From positions 70,939,435-71,003,434 of the forward strand of contig NC_058338.1 in assembly GCF_905475395.1 (NCBI RefSeq): a DNA stretch of 64,000 bases, in the 5' to 3' direction. Of the stretch, positions 1 through 12,800 are shown one piece after another; the first letter of the stretch is position 1; each line of letters starts with the position of its first letter. Below the pieces are notes generated by a model that saw only the letters and a program-made list of their open reading frames with translations, was not told the origin of the DNA and searched no databases. The DNA is from Chrysoperla carnea (lineage: Eukaryota; Arthropoda; Insecta; Neuroptera; Chrysopidae). The position numbers and the translations under genes are program-made.

Positions 1-875
1 TTTTAATAGAATCCTTAATAATTGAACAGCAAATAAAAATAAGACGTGCGCAGAGATTTAGTGGAATTTAATTCTAAAAACTTCAAATAGAAAGCTTATA
101 GAAAATACTTCATGGCCTTTTAACCTATTAAAATTTTCTTTAACTTAAAATAAGTATTAAAATTATTGTATAATTTACATATTGTGGGATTTTAAAACTG
201 ACAAATAATATAATCAATCGGAAGTTTAAAATAAGATATCAATATTTATTCATTTTAATTAATGTAAATTATTAATAAATAATTAAAATATAAAAATAAC
301 AAATAGATACAATTAAAACTCAAAGCAAACGAACATAAATAAAAAAAAAAAGATATAAATAAAATAAATTTACTCAATGACACAAAGCTTAAAGAACAAA
401 ATAGCAGAACATGCAACAGGTTTACGTCATTTAATATTACACAGGTTCAAAAACAGGTTTAAAAAGGGACTGTTTAAAATAATAAAATGTCACTTTTAAT
501 TAACCTATAAAATAAAAGCTTTTCGTAATAAAACAAAACAGATTAAATCAAATAATTTACGAATAATATATTGAAAATTAAAACACAAAAACACAAATGT
601 TAGATTAAAAATTAATTTATTTTTAAATCACAACAACATTTCCTAGAATTAGAATATAAAATTACACAATTTAAAATTAATAAAAAAAAATACATTAAAA
701 GTCATAATTCCATACATTTAATTATTTTATATAGGCAGTTTTTTAAATGCAACATTATAAAATACATGGCATTAAATAAAAAACGGCAAAAAAAGATAAA
801 CATAATAAATAATTCAAGTGAACAAAAAAAAAAATTGAAATTATTATAAACATTTCAAACTGAAGAAAATCTAAC
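1..875 (-). other. Intron 1 of the alpha-catulin gene (partial)
   Basis: Very AT-rich intronic DNA with many A-runs. I see no exon, RNA gene or clear repeat structure in it. Confidence 0.6.
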
Positions 876-971
876 CTGTTTTATTAATGGTAGAAGTGTC
901 TGTTCAATACTACGAGTTTTTATTTCTAATGTATCTTTTTGTTGATTATCTTTTTTCACTACTGTTGCCAT
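876..971 (-). CDS. CTNNAL1: Alpha-catulin, first coding exon (partial gene)
   Basis: This is the first coding exon of alpha-catulin, a vinculin/alpha-catenin family scaffold that links Rho-GEF and cytoskeletal complexes. The ATG is at 971-969. Thirty-two codons follow before a GT donor (GTTAGA) just below 876, so the intron is phase 0. The diagnostic stretch is LEIKTRSIEQTLLPLIKQ (residues 15-32), which matches the conserved N-terminus of animal alpha-catulins and differs from the alpha-catenin version of the same helix. The remaining exons lie beyond the left edge; 1-875 is intron. The assignment rests on one short but characteristic segment, so a divergent alpha-catenin is the only serious alternative. 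Confidence 0.8.
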
Positions 972-1400
972 GGTCTAGACACTTTAATACTTACTACTAA
1001 ACTTAAAATTTATTAATAATTCCACGATAGAATTATTATTTTTCTATACCGATAAATATAATAATAATACATGCATGGTGTGTTGTGTGTGTATGTTAAA
1101 CGTTACATATCGTAACGATACTAACGTTACCACCATCTATAAAACGTTTATAAAAGTAGAAAACGTTGTTCACTTTTGTGTAGTCTATAGTCACAACGGC
1201 AGGGAACGAAGGACGCTTTAGTAGTGTCGTCCGATATAATCCAATACATTAATATACGGGATGTACATTGAATAATGTACTCATATAGGACACGAGATAT
1301 ATCGTGCTGTTAGTATATATCTGTGCTCGTTAATTTCTTCTATGGTTACTTGGCTCTCAGATATAATCTAATCAGTAGTTCAAAATAATCATATTAAAAA
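972..1400. promoter_or_regulatory. Upstream region and probable promoter of alpha-catulin
   Basis: This gene-free stretch lies immediately upstream of the alpha-catulin start. It is less AT-rich than its surroundings and holds several CGTTA/AACGTTA words around 1090-1170. It probably carries the 5' UTR and promoter of the minus-strand gene. No TATA box or initiator can be assigned with confidence. Confidence 0.35.
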
Positions 1401-1770
1401 TGTGGAAGCGCAGGGAAGAGTATAGTCCTTGCGTTTGTATCATAAATATATTATAATATATAAATTTTATTTGTTTTCAATAGTTCAGGAAGTTATTCCC
1501 GTTTGTTGTAGAACTAGAGCAAGTGTACATTTTTGCAAATTATTTTATCGAAGACAGAAATTTGAAAATTATTCATGTGTCGCGCAACAAATTTGTCTCT
1601 ACGTAAATTCGCATTGCCAGGGACAGGCACCGGATATTTTCCCTGAAAGAAAATCTCCATTAAAGAGAATTTTTGTAGGAGAAAAATTGGTAATAAAATG
1701 TGCTTTTTTTCACCAATTTAACACTTCCAATTTAACAGTCCTCGCTTTTCCAAAGCATCAATTGTCGTAG
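1400..1770 (+). other. Weak plus-strand open frames, no recognised protein
   Basis: A short ATG frame (1400-1456) is followed, after a possible AG acceptor near 1484, by a frame open to 1770. The second frame has several cysteines but no motif I recognise. It could be the 5' end of a transcript divergent from alpha-catulin, or decayed mobile DNA. The position next to a promoter is the only reason to list it. Confidence 0.15.
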
Positions 1771-2101
1771 CATTAAACGTTCATTAGAGTGGTTGCCCTG
1801 GAGTGGGACATACTTAGATCATAGGGTCCTTTGTGATTCCGGAAAAAGGTTTGACCATCTCCGACCACTACTCCATGAACCATTTGAAGCTGTTTAAAAA
1901 CTACAGAAGTCCTTTGTCATCAACGAACTTCAGGTCGTAGAGGTCGTCAATGAAAGACTGGTACATCTCCTTATGTAATAATGGGGATTTAACCTTCGTA
2001 TTTATGACATACACCTTATCACAGAGGCCACCCTCATCATTATTTGTTAATCTTTATTTATTCAATTACATACATATTTACAATTAAATTTTTGATGTAG
2101 G

Positions 2102-2203
2102 TGGAGTCGGTTACTTCGTTCTTGACGACAATGTGATCAATTCTGCACTCCCATTAATTATAAATTGTTCACACTGCCTTAGACCGCTCGGCCATTTAGG
2201 CTC
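2102..2203 (-). repeat. tRNA-Leu/Ser-like relic
   Basis: On the minus strand, ATGGCCGAGCGGTCTAAGGC (2195 downward) matches the D-arm/A-box region of eukaryotic tRNA-Leu/Ser exactly. About 75 bases further, GTAACCGACTCCACC resembles a decayed B box and T arm. The spacing is too long for an intact tRNA and the acceptor stem does not pair. It is therefore a tRNA-derived SINE head or a tRNA pseudogene. Confidence 0.5.
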
Positions 2204-2214
2204 ATGTCAAAGGT

Positions 2215-2400
2215 GGAGTAGTGGCTAGCCCAGTCACATCTCATTATCGTAAGAGCTGAACAGTGTCAGATATGATGAGACATCGTTTCTTCCTCAACCC
2301 CTCTGTGACAGATCCTGCAATAGTCGCAGGCCCAGGCGTTCAGCGTACCTGCTACCTAGCTAGTTTCCTGTAACGGCCACAATTTTGCTAATAATAAGGC
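2215..2400 (-). pseudogene. Non-LTR retrotransposon 3' relic
   Basis: The minus-strand frame running down from about 2340 reads a Cys-rich pattern, CDYCRICHRGVEEETMSHHI, then a stop, then HCSAL. The C-x2-C...EEE/T...H...C order is typical of the C-terminal zinc-knuckle end of jockey/I/R1-type ORF2 proteins. An in-frame TGA and the lack of a readable reverse transcriptase upstream show that it is a dead fragment. Confidence 0.45.
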
Positions 2401-3042
2401 TCTTGGGGGCGATAATAAGGCTCTTGGAGGCGATATAAGATCTTCGGAACGCCTACGATTGTACTCAGACCATATCTTATCAGTCTATACCCAGACAGTT
2501 TTTTGATAAAAGAGATAGGGGTTAGCAGGATATGTGCCTGTGCCTGGGCTCGGACTTTGTAAAACCCAAGAAACAAGGGGAATTTTTTTAATTTGATGAT
2601 TACTTTGATGATTTTGGCAAGTAACAGATAAAACTTTTTTTATATAATTACTGACTCTGCAGACCCCGAGGATTCAGGCTTATATTTAACTGAATATGTG
2701 AGGATAAATATCTGATGTTGTATGCGAGGGTAAATAAAAGTATGTATTCTGTATCATTTTCTAGATCTTATAGTTGGAGAGCTGTCCATATGATTTACTG
2801 ATGGTCATGGTTACTGTCTGCTGAACCTTAAATATGATATTATGCCCCAAGTCGCCCTGTAAGGTTCCACGAATTTCTAAGTGGAATATTCCCCTCGAGG
2901 TGGGGGTTTGAAAAGCTGTCACTAATTGATGGTTCTGGAAACTGTCTGTTTGTATGATAATTCATTAGAAGTGAACAGTCATCCTGTAAAGTTTGAGCAC
3001 AGCAAGTGGTCCGAATCCGGAACTGTACGGAAATAATCGAAA

Positions 3043-3316
3043 CTGTCACTAAGTGATGGTTCTGGAAAGGGTCTGCTTGTTTGAAAATTCATTTGATGTG
3101 ATTCTGTACAGTCATTTTAAACAGATTGATCTCTGCAAGTGGTCCCAATCCGGAGTTATGTCGAAAAAACGGATAATCGACATTTTTCGTTTTTTCGGCA
3201 TAACTTCGTATTGGGACCACTTGCTAGACTCAAACTTTGCAGAATGACTGTTAAAAATCACATCTAAATAATTATTAAACAAGCAGACAATTTGTAGCAC
3301 CACCACATAGTGACAG
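3043..3316. mobile_element. Fold-back MITE-like element
   Basis: The ends are inverted: CTGTCACTAAGTGATGGTTC at the left and, read in reverse complement, CTGTCACTATGTGGTGGTGC at the right. The whole 274 bp folds back on a centre near 3180, where ATTCGTT/AACGAAA-type arms meet. Because of this symmetry both strands encode similar open frames of about 64 codons; these are artefacts of the palindrome. A partial direct copy of the left arm precedes it at about 2917-3040. Confidence 0.7.
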
Positions 3317-4389
3317 CTTTTTAAACTCCCACTTGGGAGAAATATTCAACGTAGAGGAATATTCTCACGATGTTTACAGGCTACCAGACAGAATTTGCAT
3401 CCCCGTATTTTATAGATTTGTATATGTTATAGAGTTTTAACAATGAGAATGGGAGAGTATGCTAAATATAGATTATGTGTGGTGTTTTTTAGGTCATTCA
3501 CTTGAATTTCATAAATTATAAAAGAGAATGACGTTAATCAAATAAATACTTTTTTGAAAATATTATAGGCATATAGGCAGTAACCAGTAACTTAAAGACA
3601 TGCGTCAAAAATGCGTCATTTTATTTACCTATTGCACAATGTTTACAATATATACTTACGAGGTATAATTAATTAATTTAAATAGTTTGTAATTAGGACG
3701 TGCGTTGTGCGTTGAGTATATACACGCATAAATATTATTTATTTATTAATTTGATTGATTTATTTTTGTTCATGTCTCATAAAATCAATGTTTAATGTTT
3801 TTTTTTTTTTTTTTTTATATTGTTGGTTAATATTCAACAATTCTTCAAAAATTAGTTTTGTGTGTTACGTGTTTCTCTGTTTTGTTTATGCTTTTTCCGT
3901 GTCAAAAAAACGTGTCATGGGCACTTGGTAGGAACTATATTCCCCTCGTATCTTGGTACAGTATAAATGTAGCACTTACATTTTTTTTACAAGAGATTTT
4001 TCTGAAAATTTTGAAAATTTAAGGTATTAAGCTACTTTAAGTTTTTACTTTATAAAATAATTGTAAAAAAACGTATGTACTTCTGATTTAGTAGTCAACC
4101 CATATGTGAGTACATTACGTTCGGTTTGATTAGGATATTTATTATGACGTAACATAAAAATTGTATTGTACTTACTTTAAATTATCTCAGTTATCTTTCT
4201 GATATTTCTAACCGCCTCTTGCGCTAAAATATTAAGAATCTGCCATATTTGTCAATTTGTAGTAAGCTGAGTTTGAAGTTCTGATTTCGGTTAAGTATCT
4301 TAAAATAGTGACTCATCACCCTCTATGACTGTGCCAATTTTCAAATCGATATCCTTATAAATAACGAAAATATGAAGTTGTCTTCATCT

Positions 4390-4960
4390 TAAGTGCGACA
4401 CACTGTAGATATATCAAGGTATATTAATTTTAGCTCCCAACTTGTAACGCTTAGATTGATGTTACGAACAAAATTATGGTATTTTGTTCCTAATTAATAC
4501 ATTTCCGGTTGTTCGTCCGTCCGTCGAAAAGATAACTCAAAAACGAAAAGGGATATCAAGCTTAAATTTTAATAGCGTGCTCAGGACGTAAAAAGTGAAT
4601 TTGAGTTCGTAAATGAGTAACATAGGTTTACTGGGTCTTCAAGTGGTAGAACCAATCTTGTAAAACGTTAGATATTTATAGAACAAAAGTTTAAATATAA
4701 ATATGTTCCTTAGTAAAGACATAAATAACTTCCGTGTGAAAAATTTTAATTCGTAAACATCACTATTTACCCGTAAGGGCGCAAATTAAAATAAAACTTT
4801 GGTGTACATTTTCTACAAAACTATGAAAGATAGGGAAATGAGAAAATTGGAAGAATGCTTCAACTAGTGGTCTTTCGAAAATTTTCGAAAACTAAATACA
4901 TAATTGTGTTGGTTTTTTGAACTCTTCTAATTTATAAAAACTAATGCAAGCACTAACATT
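4390..4960 (+). repeat. Dispersed family A repeat, copy 1
   Basis: This copy carries the family landmarks in order: a TATCAAGGTATATTAA start, a TTGTAACGCTTA box, a GGTTGTTCGTCCGTCCGTC box, AACTCAAAAACGAAAAG, CAGGACGTAAAAAGTGAA and GAGTTCGTAAATGAG. Related copies occur elsewhere in the window on both strands. No coding capacity is visible, so it is probably a non-autonomous element. Confidence 0.65.
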
Positions 4961-5279
4961 CAACACTTTCTGTACAGAGTATTTCAGCAATTAATTCAGT
5001 CAACTGTATGTTTTTTTTGTTAATAGTATGCTTAGGTAATATCCAAACCATATTTATAAGCAAATTGAAAAAATTTTAAATATTGGGTACACTAGCTTCC
5101 GGAAACACTGGTCCTTTCTGTGATCTTGATCACAAACAAAAGCTTAAATTCTCCCTATATACTAATGATTGAAAACATGAGTAGAGATTCCTCTTATATT
5201 TCTAACGATGGTTAAAGCTATTAGACAAATAATAACATCTATCCGATGCGATCGTTGATATTTAACTTATATATGTATA

Positions 5280-5748
5280 CTAGCGGCCCCGACGGACGTT
5301 GTCCCGTAAAAACGTAACTCCAATTCATGAATACCTATACTACGTTTAGCCTGTCCGCTAAACCCATCCCGCTAAACCCCAATTTAACTCCTATTTATTG
5401 GAGTGGCCTGACCTTCGACCTTTGGCCTGACCTTTGATAGTAGAGCTCGCTGCGCTCGCATATGGCTCTAATAAATGCCTATTGACAATACCTGAATACT
5501 ATTAAAAATACATAGTACACATAGTATACATAATGTGATATGATTTATATGCGCTCCCACCATTTAATGAAATTTCATTTTTTTGGTACGGAGCCCTCAA
5601 AAACAGTTGTACTGGACCAAATTGTAAATCTAAACCATTCTCGAATCTCCACGAACACACACAAAAAATTTCATCAAAATCGGTCCAGCCGTCTAGGAGG
5701 AGTTCAATTACATACACACGCACACAAGAAATATATATATTAAGATTT
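5280..5748. repeat. Interspersed repeat, retroposon or Helitron 3'-end-like
   Basis: It starts ACTAGCGGCCCCGACGGACG and ends after CAAAATCGGTCCAGCCGTC with a TATATATATTAAGATT tail. It is clearly richer in GC than its surroundings. This layout is common to insect non-autonomous elements, but the class cannot be settled here. Open frames on both strands between 5502 and 5743 belong to the repeat and are not genes. Confidence 0.5.
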
Positions 5749-6740
5749 ATATTTATTCAAACCACATCTATTGTATTTACTTGTAAATATTCAAGTATTT
5801 CTTTTAAGCTGTAGGAAAGAGAACAAGAAAGCGATAGAAGCGGATTATATGTTTCCTATAAACATCAATTGAACAAACGAAAAGGGATTATAGTTCAATA
5901 TATAAGTTGACAATGAATGAATGTATATATGTTTTTGAAAATGATAAAAATAGATTACCCATAGTATATGGATAATGCGATTTGTTGACTTCGCAAAGTC
6001 GTATACAGAGTGATTAGCCAAAAATGTTAGACAAAAAATTTTTTTTGGTACGGAATTTGTAAAAGTACGGGTATCAAGTTTCTTAGAGTAAAAATTGAAA
6101 GGAAATGGGTATAAAATGTTTTTAAGGCATGAAAAAAAATTGCACAGAAGACACTTTTCAAGGTCTAAAATAACTTCGAGTTAAGGGTGTCCCAAGTTAT
6201 TGTTCTTTACCACACGCTTCCATTATATTTACAACAGCGTGCAGCATTATACAACAGTGTACGAAATACACACCATTACATCCCTTAATGGACCCTGTAA
6301 AATTAAATTTCACTTTTATTTTCCGTTTTTTTTTTTAATTTCCACCTTCAGTAATTAAATTTTTTTGTCGATAGCTTTTTCTGTATGAAAAATAAACGAC
6401 CAAGGTCCCTTTTTTTTCAATTTCCTCCTAACATTGAACTAAAAACTAACACTCAGCTAAAAAGACTATTTATCAGACGGCCGCGGCGGTGTAGGATAAA
6501 AATTCATTAATTAAGTCACACGCTGCCTCCTAAAATAGTATGTAAGTGTGGCACAAATTGAGAAATTGACAAAAAATGGCTAGCCTTAAACTTATTTGCC
6601 TAACTTCACACTCCTTCCATACTACTATTGACATTGGAATAGAATAAACAAACCTTAAGGATATAAAATGTTGGAAGTAAGTCGATAAACATTCAGGGAG
6701 AAGGAAATTCGAAGTTGTCTTATATCTTCGCTATATAGAT

Positions 6741-6746
6741 TTTATT
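6741..6746 (-). terminator. Candidate poly(A) signal of the ankyrin gene
   Basis: TTTATT on the plus strand reads AATAAA on the minus strand, about 56 bases past the stop codon. This is a reasonable spacing for the 3' end of a short UTR. AT-rich DNA gives such hexamers by chance. Confidence 0.35.
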
Positions 6747-6801
6747 TACGTTATTTACACAAGATTATATTACAGAAAAATTAGTATATATTTTAAAAAA
6801 A

Positions 6802-9800
6802 TTAACAACTTTTTGCATGCCTATGAGATGGCGTTGTTCCATCGTTATTCTCACTCGTATTTAATCCTTTAACAGTAAACGTAACAAAATATTTTTTATT
6901 TTGATCTAAACGATCGGCAGGAAGTGTTACAAATTGTTTATCACCACCATGTGTTAATTCCAAAGTTACTGAACCTTGTGATAAAAGACGATCACTATGT
7001 ACGTGGTCTTGATGACTGCTTAGTTTTGGTAAAAAGCCACCGGGCCGGACTCCAAAACCAACTTTTGGTATGGTGTGATGGTTTAACTTGGTAACTGCAA
7101 AGCAAAATACACAATTAATGAGTCTGCGGTTCCAAATTGTACAATGCACAGAATGGGTCCATCAATCAGTATGTCCCAAAATGAAAGCAAACGACAATAC
7201 ATTGACGTAGAAAAAATTTCAAGCAGAAAATTTTCTATTGCGTTTTACCAGTAACGAAATATTAATTGTGAATTACACCAATTTTTAAAAGAAGTAAAAT
7301 TTGGCGACATTCCTTTTTTGAGATACAGAGGATTAACTACGTTCATTATTTTTTACTAACTACGACTTACAGAGTCCGCCTCTTTGAAATTCGAGTTACA
7401 GAGTATAAATATGAACTATCAACACCTCGCAGATAAATTTATTCATGATACAACGTCCAAATAAGATACCGCGTACTTAAGAGTTCAGCGGAAGATAATG
7501 GTCTTTTTTCGGCTTACTGAAGATTAGGACGAGGTTCGAGTTATCGAGGTTCCTCTGTATTTATTTTTTCTATTTGTGAAAATTACTTACTGTATGCAGC
7601 GCATGGAATCCCCGTGTAAGCATGGGTAGCATGATCACAGTTCATAGTACTATGAGTACACAATAATGGGGGCGGTGAAGTTTCTGGTAATTTCGCAAGA
7701 TGTGGTGGAAAATTCCCCTTTTGTAATTTACGCAAACTATCATACAAAAACTTTTCGAAACTTTTAAAAGTATAATCCTTTTGTTTATATCGACCCGCTC
7801 CAACTGTTGATAAGATCGATCGATGATATTCATCAATGGCACGTTTCACTAAAACTGCTTCATTCGATTGTCCAGATCGTATTTGTAAACGTTTTAATTC
7901 CAATAAATGTTGAAAAATTTTCCGTTCTAAATGGTACCTGAAAAATAATTAATTTTTTTAGGTTATTAAAAGATTTTGCAGATTTGGAAGAGAAGTTTAA
8001 TTTGACCTCACGGGCTTATCCAAAATGATTTCAAGTATCTAATATTTTTAAATTGATTAAATTTCTTAATGATACTACCTGCGAATATTTCCTTGGACAG
8101 TTTGAGTAACAGTGGTCATATTTATTTCCGGTTTTGAACTGCATTTTCTCCGTGGTATACGACTATTTCTAGGACTTGGCTCAAATCCACTATCCAGCAA
8201 TTGTCCATCACTATGATAACTTTCTTTGCCAGCACTTTTGCTTCGTATTTTACTTCGACGTTTCCTTGCTTCATTTCTCTTATACGATTCATGATCTAAA
8301 TCAGACTCATCACTGTATGTTGATTCCAAAATTTGATGTTTCATATGCAGTTTTTTTTGTTTCTGAGATTCAGCATCATTGTCTTTGATACTTTCATCAG
8401 AGACAAATGAGCTATATTGTTCAAAATCTTCATTGCCATCTATTGAAACGTCATCATTTTTAGGCGATAATTTGGTTGTTTCTAATTTTTCTGCAATTAC
8501 GGCCGATTCCTTTTTCACTTTTTGTTTCGATTGCTTTGATGATATCTCAGATTCTTTTCTTTTATTAGATTTGTTATATTCTTTTTGGGATTTGGATTTT
8601 GTTTTTTTATTATTTCGATCCAAAATTGTTTCGGTTCCATTGGCTATTAAATTACTATCTATTTTTGATTTATCATGGAGTGAATGTTTTTTTGGCGTGC
8701 TATCAGGAAGTACTTGGAATGATTTAAAATTTTTGTCTATGTCGTTATCTTTATCTTCAGTGGTAGTTTTTTCTTCAGTATCGATGATTTTCAAAACTTC
8801 ATTTTCTTCTTTAACTTCATCTTTCAAATTTTCTGCATTTTCTTCTTCTAATGGCGTAGCTCCAACTTCATCTTTATCTGCATCTTTAATTCCTTCTAAA
8901 ACTGATCCGTCATCTATTACCTCCTTTGCATTTTCTGTTTGACTTTCCTCCATTTTCTGATTATCTTCATGTGTAGAATTTTCAACATCTAGATTTGAAG
9001 AGATTGTTTCCTTTTCAATTTCAGCGGGAATCTCTTTATTTTCAGTTGCATCATTTTCAGTTAAGTTTTGCTCATTACTTTCATTTTCCTGAACAGTTTC
9101 TCCATTTTCAATTTTCTCTCTAGCTTCATTTTCTCCAATTCCTGTACCCTCTAATTGTGGGCTATCATTCGATGATTCTTTGGCCTCTTCAACCGGTGCA
9201 CTTTCATCTGCTTCTACTTCTTTCATAAGACTTTCTTTCATCTCTGACTCTTCTGCCTGTTCCGTGGCAATAGGTGGTGCAGTTTCAGATTCATTAATTT
9301 CTTCCTCATTATTTTTAATAGTTTCACTAGTGAAATTATCTTCGAATTGATCTAGTTTATTTGATGAATCTGCAACTTCTTCCGTTTTCGTTTCTTCTGG
9401 TATAATCTCTTTTTCTTGAACTTCATTGCTTTCATTTTTTTCATTAATGTCTCCCTCGAGATCTTTCTCAAAAGAATTCAATTTGTCTTCCGTACCCTCT
9501 TCTGTTTTTTCTACAGCATCATTACCTAATTCAAGCGCTGCATTTTCTAGCTCAGAATCATTTAGCTTTTCTTCATTTTCCATTGCGAGCTCAGTATCCA
9601 CTAAATTTCCTTTCGATTCACTTTCTAATAAGGCTTCATTGGGTTCTAGTAATTCTTTCGATTCTTCTTTTTCTTCAGTCGCTTCTTTTATAGTGTCTGC
9701 GACTTTTTCATTCACATTAATTTCAGTTTGAATCAACTCTCCATCATCTTGGTTAGCATGCACTTGTACTTCGGCTACTTTTACATGGTCAAAAGAATTT

Positions 9801-12800
9801 GTATCAGATACATTTGAATCAGTTAAAGAAGGCAGATTATCTAATGGGGATTTATTATCAATATTACCGTTTTTTTGAGTACCTAATTTTTGATTTTTAA
9901 TATCTGATATATTTTGGCTATTTTTAAGTTGTTCTTGTTGTAAAAATGATTTTGAATTTTCAATTGGAATTATTAAAAATCGTTCATCTGTTTGAATTTC
10001 TTTCGTTTTTGTTTTTACACGTCGTACGGGCTGAATTTTTGTACTTGTTGTTGAAGATAAACTGCCGCTTGACGAGGATGAAATATCAACGTCATTTTTT
10101 AATAAATTTGACTTTTTTTGGCTTTTTGGCAGATCCTGATTGAATCGCGATTCATCTGAAAAATAAATAGTTGTCTTAAGAAACAATAATCCATTCTAAC
10201 TTATAAATGTACAAATTGAGTTTAGTATCATAAATTTCACGATATTTTCCCTACCCCTGGTGTTTAATATTACAAATCAGAATACTTCTTTGCGATTTAG
10301 ATCCAAAATAACACATCAATGAACTTGGCAAATAAAAGATTGCCTTGCCTTTAATAGTCGCACTAAAACTCCAATACCTCCCACCTAAATAAATTGCTTA
10401 CTAGTCCCAATTTCTCTTTTTCGAAATAAGGAAAAATGCATACAGTCTCTTCCAAACATGCGATCTCATTAAAATCGAATCCATACGAAAATATTTTGAA
10501 CAATTTCAGTAAATATTAATTACATACCTCCTCCATCAGACATTTGTATTTTTCTACGATGTTTATAAACTCGGCGTTTTTGTGCTTTTCTATATAAATG
10601 CGCTTCATCAAACAGATCATCTTCACTGTTTGAGTTTAACTCCACTTGCTTCATACGCGTTTGGATAGTAATATCATTTTGTAATTGTACATTTACACCT
10701 CCTCCTTCACTTGATGTTGGTAATCGTAACCGTTGAAATGGTAAGCCACCATTTAATTGTAAATATTTTGCTGTCGAGCGGAATCCATTCTTTAAGGCAC
10801 AATCTAATGGCGTCATTAAAATATTTTTTGATGTTCGCATCACTGCATTAACATTGGCCCCGTGATCTAGTAAAATCTGTAAAAAAAAATGCCCAATTTA
10901 GACTGGCCAGTTAGAAACGTACACCTTTAGAAGCAAGATAAATTCGCTGAAAAGTCTACTTTCGGTAATTTATATAAAATAATCGCTTACTTTACAAACA
11001 TCTGTATTGTCATTCAATGCAGCAAAATGTAATGGAGTTCTTCCATCATTATTTTTTGCATTCACTTGCGAAGGTCTTTGAGTCAACAACCATCGAACTA
11101 GTTGTTTACGACCGGCACTAGATGCTTCATGTAAAGGTAAATCACCACGTGCACTTCGAATCCATAAATCTGCATTATGGGCACCTAACATTCGAACAGT
11201 TTCAACCTGTGTAAGCAAATAAAATTTCAATTTTTAACTATAAGTAAAATAATTAGCATAGATGCTATAACTCACTTGTCCTTTTGCACAACCACAATGT
11301 GCAGGTGTTCGTCCTCTACGATCTTGCCGATTCACTTTTGCACCATGGGCTAATAAAAGAGCTGTACAATCTGCATGACCTAGTGTTACTGCATAATGTA
11401 AAGCAGTGCAGCCATTAGTATCTAAAATGTAAATGTTCTTTTTCAAATTAATTAGCAACAATCCAGAATTACATTTAATTCGAAAACGGATAAGAAATAT
11501 CTAAAGCAAAAAATGTCGAAAGATTGCCTTGTAAAACTTTCCGATTAATCCAAAAAAAATTCCACAAAAAGCAGTTGTATAAATTAAAATACCAATAATA
11601 TCAGGCGAAACACCACACATGGTTAGTAACGCTTCCAAACAATCAGCATGCCCTCGTGAAGCTGCACAATGTAAGGCTGTCAAACCATCTTTATCGGCAG
11701 CTTCCGTTGCACTTCCTGCTGCAACTAATGCTAATACAGCTGCAGCTGAACCAGCACTTGCTGCCCATAATAACGGTTGCCGTCCATCAACATCTTCTGC
11801 ATTCACACGAATACCAGGAAAAGTTAACAAGGTGTCCAATATTTCTAAACCAAGTTTACTTGTATCTCTTTCCTACATAATAAATAAGCTTTAAAAATTT
11901 CAAAAGCGACAAATTCCAAAAAAGATTATTAGTTTATAAGCAAATAGATTGTTCTGCAGTTCACAGGATTTTAATAAAAAGCCTAAGGGCTTCTCCAACT
12001 CTATTCTACGGCTCAAAATAAACTACTGAATTAAGGACAGAAAATTAAACAGACTTTCTAAATTTAGGATTTTATTAGTTAAGTATTTATATTAACTTAC
12101 TGCACTTTGGACTCGTTTTTCAGAAGTGGCGTTGTCTTTCGATAGTGTCGAGTTTGAACTACTAAGTGTATCTTTGGCACCACACATTTGTGCAGCATAA
12201 TGCACAGGAAACCCGCCATGTACATCTGGGGTTGAAACCGGTGCACCAGCCAAGAGTACGGCTCGCAATGCTGCAGTTTCGCCGCACACTGTAACATAAT
12301 ATTTGGTTAGGTTTATTTATTGATTTAATTTATCAGGGTGTCTAATAATAAATCAATTATCGTTAATATTTCGTCTGGGAAGCCTAAATAAAAATCCCCG
12401 ATAAATTTTTTGCGTACGGAACCTTATAGTCGCACTTGAAAAGTATCTAAAAACACTTTCCATTAAATAACCTTTCTCCTTAGAGCTTTCTCCAAACTTA
12501 ACCAAAATTGAGGATCATATTTTTTCGTTGTTCCGGTTTTGGAACCTTAAACTCACACATGAAACATAGCTAAGAACACTCTCCATTAAATTATCTTTCA
12601 AACAAAACAAAAAAATCCAAATGGGTTCATCCGTTTAGACACTACGATGCCACAGACAGACAGATATACATAGCGATCCAACTTATAACCCTTTTTTTTG
12701 ATTCGGGAATTTATTAAAAATTAATAAAGGGCCATTTTGGCAATTTTTGAAGAAAGCCAATCATTATCCGAAATTGAACAAGATTTCTATTATTAAATTT

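Larger units (their letters stand above)
1771..6740. other. Gene-free region between alpha-catulin and the ankyrin gene
   Basis: About 5 kb with no supportable gene beyond the listed relics. It contains a 550-bp-family repeat (about 4390-4960), an interspersed repeat (5280-5748) and the fold-back element at 3043-3316. The remainder is AT-rich DNA. Confidence 0.5.

Noticed and set aside
3053-3306. Two opposite frames of about 64 codons taken as a gene pair
   Set aside because: Their similarity to each other is produced by the palindrome of the fold-back element.
8379-9731. Plus-strand open frames of 187 and 101 codons
   Set aside because: They are antisense to the acidic ankyrin exon. Their Ser/Phe-rich make-up is the mirror of GAA/GAT-rich codons.
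11619-11894. Plus-strand frames over an ankyrin exon
   Set aside because: Antisense shadows of the exon 11593-11872, which has ankyrin motifs and splice sites on the minus strand.
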